Shown: positions 5,344 through 7,584 of the stretch, one piece after another
How the letters are laid out: every line of letters begins with the position of its first letter
How positions within the stretch are numbered: position 1 is the stretch's first letter
From: Alphaproteobacteria bacterium
GTDB taxonomy: Bacteria > Pseudomonadota > Alphaproteobacteria > Sphingomonadales > Emcibacteraceae
Direction: 5' to 3'
Length of the DNA: 7,584 bases
Assembly: GCA_030432815.1 (NCBI GenBank)
Contig: JAUILB010000130.1
Location: 1-7,584, forward strand
Notes under the pieces: generated by a model
What the model was told of the DNA's origin: nothing
The model's input: the letters and a program-made list of their open reading frames with translations, nothing else
Databases searched by the model: none
Position numbers and translations under genes: made by a program

Positions 5344-6807
5344 ATGAAAAAACTGATGAAATATGGTCTTACACTTTTATCACTTTTCGTACTGACAGTA
5401 TTGCTAATGAACGGGTCAATGCAATCCAGCTCTATTGCTCAGGATCAGGGGAATAGACGAGTTGTTCCGGTATCTGATGCGGAAGTCAAGCTTTCCTACG
5501 CTCCAGTTGTCCGTGAAGCAGCCCCGGCCGTTGTAAATATTTATACAAAACGTGTTGTGCGTACACGAACATCACCATTTCTTGATGATCCGTTTTTTAG
5601 CCGCTTTTTTGGCGGTGGAAGCACACCCCGTGAACGCGTTGAACGTTCCCTCGGTTCGGGTGTGATTGTTCGTGCAGATGGGGTAATTGTGACTAATTAT
5701 CATGTTATTGAAGGCGCGGATGAAATCACAGTGGCCCTTAATGATAGGCGGGAATTTGAAGCAGATGTTATTTTAATGGATGAAAGCACGGATCTTGCGG
5801 TCTTGCAGATAGAACCAACCGGTGCGCCTCTTTCCATTTTGGAATTTGCCGCGAACGAAGATGTGGAAGTTGGTGATCTGGTGCTCGCTATAGGTAATCC
5901 GTTTGGTGTTGGGCAATCGGTCAGTAGCGGTATCGTATCCGCCCTTGCACGCACACATGTCGGGGATGATGATTACCAGTTTTTTATTCAGACAGATGCG
6001 GCCGTAAATCCTGGTAATAGTGGCGGTGCGCTTGTTGGTATTGACGGTAAGCTGGTTGGTATCAACACTTCAATTTATTCCCGAAGTGGTGGTTCAAATG
6101 GTATCGGGTTTGCCATCCCGGTTCGCATGGTGGATTTTGTGCTTAATGCCGCATTAAATGATGGTAAAATTGTTCGTCCGTGGTTTGGTGCCACTGGTCA
6201 GGCGGTAAGTTCTGAGATTGCTGAAAGTCTTGGGTTTGATCGCCCCGGAGGAGTGCTCGTGGACAATGTATTTCCGGATAGTCCCGCTGAACGTGGCGGA
6301 CTTGAGCCAGGAGATGTAATCCTGACCATTGATGGTGAGGAAATTTTTGATACACAGGGACTCAGATATTTTATTGGTCTTGGAAAAATTGGCGGTGATA
6401 TGGTCCTTGGTATACGTGATGGTAATGGCCTACGCGAAATAACCATTGAATTGGAAACCGCACCCGAAATTCCGCCGCGGGATATTACCATTCTGGAAGG
6501 AGACCATATTTTTGAAAATATGGAAGTTGCCAATCTTTCGCCGGCATTTTCAGAGGAGCTTGGAATCAGCATGTTTGAAAATGGCGTGATTATCCTTGAT
6601 ATTGATCGTTCAAGCCCGGTGAGAAGGCTAAATGTATTAAGGCCCGGTGATATTTTTGAAACGATTGACGATCAGGATATTGAAACAGTAGATGACCTTG
6701 AAGATATTCTTGATGATGTTGGTAGTGATGTATCATTCGCCGTGCGGCGTTCAGGCAGGTTGATTGAATGTATAGCGCGCGGCCGCGGAAGTTACAGCTG
6801 TAGATGA
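5344..6807 (+). CDS. Do/DegP-family periplasmic serine endoprotease
   Basis: This is an HtrA/Do-type protease, degrading or holding misfolded proteins in the periplasm. From ATG 5344 it is 487 residues. The N-terminus is a signal sequence or anchor: MKKLMKYG, a hydrophobic stretch at about 8-22, and a possible cleavage near SSSIAQ (28-33). The trypsin-like domain (about 50-270) has the full triad: His120 in TNYHVIEGADE, Asp150 in STDLAVL and Ser226 in GNSGGAL. PDZ1 spans about 280-370 (GGVLVDNVFPDSPAERGGL) and PDZ2 about 385-480 (NGVIILDIDRSSPVRRLNVL). Length and two PDZ domains fit DegP/DegQ (MucD-like) rather than one-PDZ DegS. The C-terminus is unusual in carrying two cysteines, Cys476 and Cys486, which could form a periplasmic disulfide. 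It overlaps rarA by four bases. I found no convincing promoter in its 5' region. Confidence 0.95.
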   Translation: MKKLMKYGLTLLSLFVLTVLLMNGSMQSSSIAQDQGNRRVVPVSDAEVKLSYAPVVREAAPAVVNIYTKRVVRTRTSPFLDDPFFSRFFGGGSTPRERVERSLGSGVIVRADGVIVTNYHVIEGADEITVALNDRREFEADVILMDESTDLAVLQIEPTGAPLSILEFAANEDVEVGDLVLAIGNPFGVGQSVSSGIVSALARTHVGDDDYQFFIQTDAAVNPGNSGGALVGIDGKLVGINTSIYSRSGGSNGIGFAIPVRMVDFVLNAALNDGKIVRPWFGATGQAVSSEIAESLGFDRPGGVLVDNVFPDSPAERGGLEPGDVILTIDGEEIFDTQGLRYFIGLGKIGGDMVLGIRDGNGLREITIELETAPEIPPRDITILEGDHIFENMEVANLSPAFSEELGISMFENGVIILDIDRSSPVRRLNVLRPGDIFETIDDQDIETVDDLEDILDDVGSDVSFAVRRSGRLIECIARGRGSYSCR

Positions 6808-7584
6808 GTGATCTGTTTGCGAGCGCAGGACTGGAAGAAGGGGCACCAAGACCGCTCGCTGACCGTTTAAGGCCGAAAAAGCTTTCTGACGTAGTGGGGC
6901 AGGATCACTTAACGGCACCGGATGGAACCTTGGGACGAATGCTTAATGCAGGTCATCTTTCATCACTTATATTCTGGGGTCCCCCAGGTACAGGCAAAAC
7001 CACAACAGCCAGACTTCTTGCCGAAGAAACAGAACTTTATTTTGAACAGATATCGGCCGTTTTTTCTGGTGTTGCTGATTTGCGGAAATGCTTCGAAGCC
7101 GCGAAGGAAAGAAGGCGAACCGGGAAAGGAACGCTTTTGTTTGTGGATGAAATACATCGCTTTAACCGATCACAGCAGGACGGTTTTCTTCCTTACGTGG
7201 AAGATGGAACCATAATTCTTGTAGGGGCAACTACGGAAAACCCGTCATTCGAGCTTAATGCCGCGCTCCTTTCACGGATGCAGGTGCTAACCCTAAGCCG
7301 GCTTGATAACAATGCGATGGAAGAACTTCTATGCCGTGCGGAAGCGCTGGAGGATAAAAAGCTACCGGTTACAGATGAGGCAAGAGCGCTTCTTTATAAT
7401 ATGGCGGACGGGGACGGGCGTTATCTTCTTAATCTTGCGGAGATTTTATTGGGTCTGACATTTGAGGAAGATTTGGATGGCAAGGCACTCTTTGCTCATT
7501 TTACTGGGCAACTCCATGATATTGATCTCCTCGAACCATCCTGTTTCTTGTCTCAATATGGCCTCAAGGTACTTCTTTCGATAC
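6804..7584 (+). CDS. rarA: Replication-associated recombination protein A (AAA+ ATPase), 3' end outside window and possibly disrupted
   Basis: RarA (MgsA, homologue of eukaryotic WRNIP1) is a clamp-loader-like ATPase acting at stalled replication forks. The ATG overlaps the protease stop (ATGA); GGAAG at 6787-6791 is a weak, distant Shine-Dalgarno, so coupling is likely. The N-terminus MSDLFASAGL and PLADRLRPKKLSDVVGQDHL are typical. Walker A GPPGTGKTT is at 59-67, Walker B LLFVDEIHRFN at 111-121, sensor 1 GATTENPSFE at 141-150, the arginine finger region ALLSRMQ at 154-160 and the lid-domain motif ADGDGRYLLNLAE at 201-213. The frame stays open for 260 residues to the window end, while family members run about 430-450. 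Residues from about 231 on (from about base 7494) no longer resemble the family. The conserved block of the type YDK..HYNLISALHKS, expected at about 241-256, reads DLLEPSCFLSQYGLKV instead, and no other frame restores it. Confidence 0.93.
   Translation, partial: MSDLFASAGLEEGAPRPLADRLRPKKLSDVVGQDHLTAPDGTLGRMLNAGHLSSLIFWGPPGTGKTTTARLLAEETELYFEQISAVFSGVADLRKCFEAAKERRRTGKGTLLFVDEIHRFNRSQQDGFLPYVEDGTIILVGATTENPSFELNAALLSRMQVLTLSRLDNNAMEELLCRAEALEDKKLPVTDEARALLYNMADGDGRYLLNLAEILLGLTFEEDLDGKALFAHFTGQLHDIDLLEPSCFLSQYGLKVLLSI

Noticed and set aside
6198..6572. 124-residue minus-strand frame inside the protease gene
   Set aside because: It is Ser/Pro/Ile-rich, typical of antisense reading of a PDZ-encoding region, and lacks start signals.
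6922..7215. 97-residue + strand frame inside rarA
   Set aside because: It overlaps the Walker A and Walker B region of rarA in another frame, has no ribosome-binding site, and its sequence resembles nothing known.
7446..7584. Minus-strand open frame entering from the right edge and ending at 7446-7448
   Set aside because: Only 45 residues are visible, no family is recognised, and its end overlaps a well-conserved part of rarA. It is kept only as support for the possible junction at the rarA 3' end.

Overview
The window is a stretch of ordinary bacterial chromosome, with every gene on the + strand. The gene order secY-adk-rpsM-rpsK-rpoA-rplQ lacks rpmJ before rpsM and lacks rpsD between rpsK and rpoA. 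That layout, a RpoA beginning MIQxNWQELIKP, and an L17 with a long acidic tail point to an alphaproteobacterium. Base composition is AT-leaning for that class. I judged this by eye and did not compute it, and I would not name an order or genus.

Layout. Bases 1-800 hold the 3' part of secY, whose stop overlaps the start of adk (797-1450). A 156-base gap follows, carrying a near-consensus sigma-70 promoter (TTGACT-16-TATAAT) and a structured leader. Then come rpsM (GTG start, 1607-1975), rpsK (1987-2373), a gap with a 12-bp hairpin, rpoA (start corrected to GTG at 2451) and rplQ (3524-3982). A strong intrinsic terminator at 4008-4034 closes this ribosomal/RNA polymerase operon. A separate unit follows: promoter, two palindromes, a class IIA fructose-bisphosphate aldolase gene (4141-5208) and a second intrinsic terminator. 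The last unit is a periplasmic Do/DegP-type serine protease (5344-6807). It overlaps by four bases the start of rarA, an AAA+ replication-recombination ATPase that runs off the window end.

Functionally, the first block supplies protein export (SecY), nucleotide balance (Adk), ribosomal proteins S13, S11 and L17, and the RNA polymerase alpha subunit. The aldolase belongs to central carbon metabolism. The protease is envelope quality control, and RarA acts at stalled replication forks.

I see no CRISPR array, RNA gene, complete mobile element or new multi-gene system. The observations most worth a second look are: the last ~90 bases, where RarA loses a normally invariant motif, which suggests an insertion, a pseudogene or an assembly edge artefact; the hairpin between rpsK and rpoA; the structured rpsM leader with its ribosome-binding site in a hairpin loop; and paired palindromes at the aldolase promoter.
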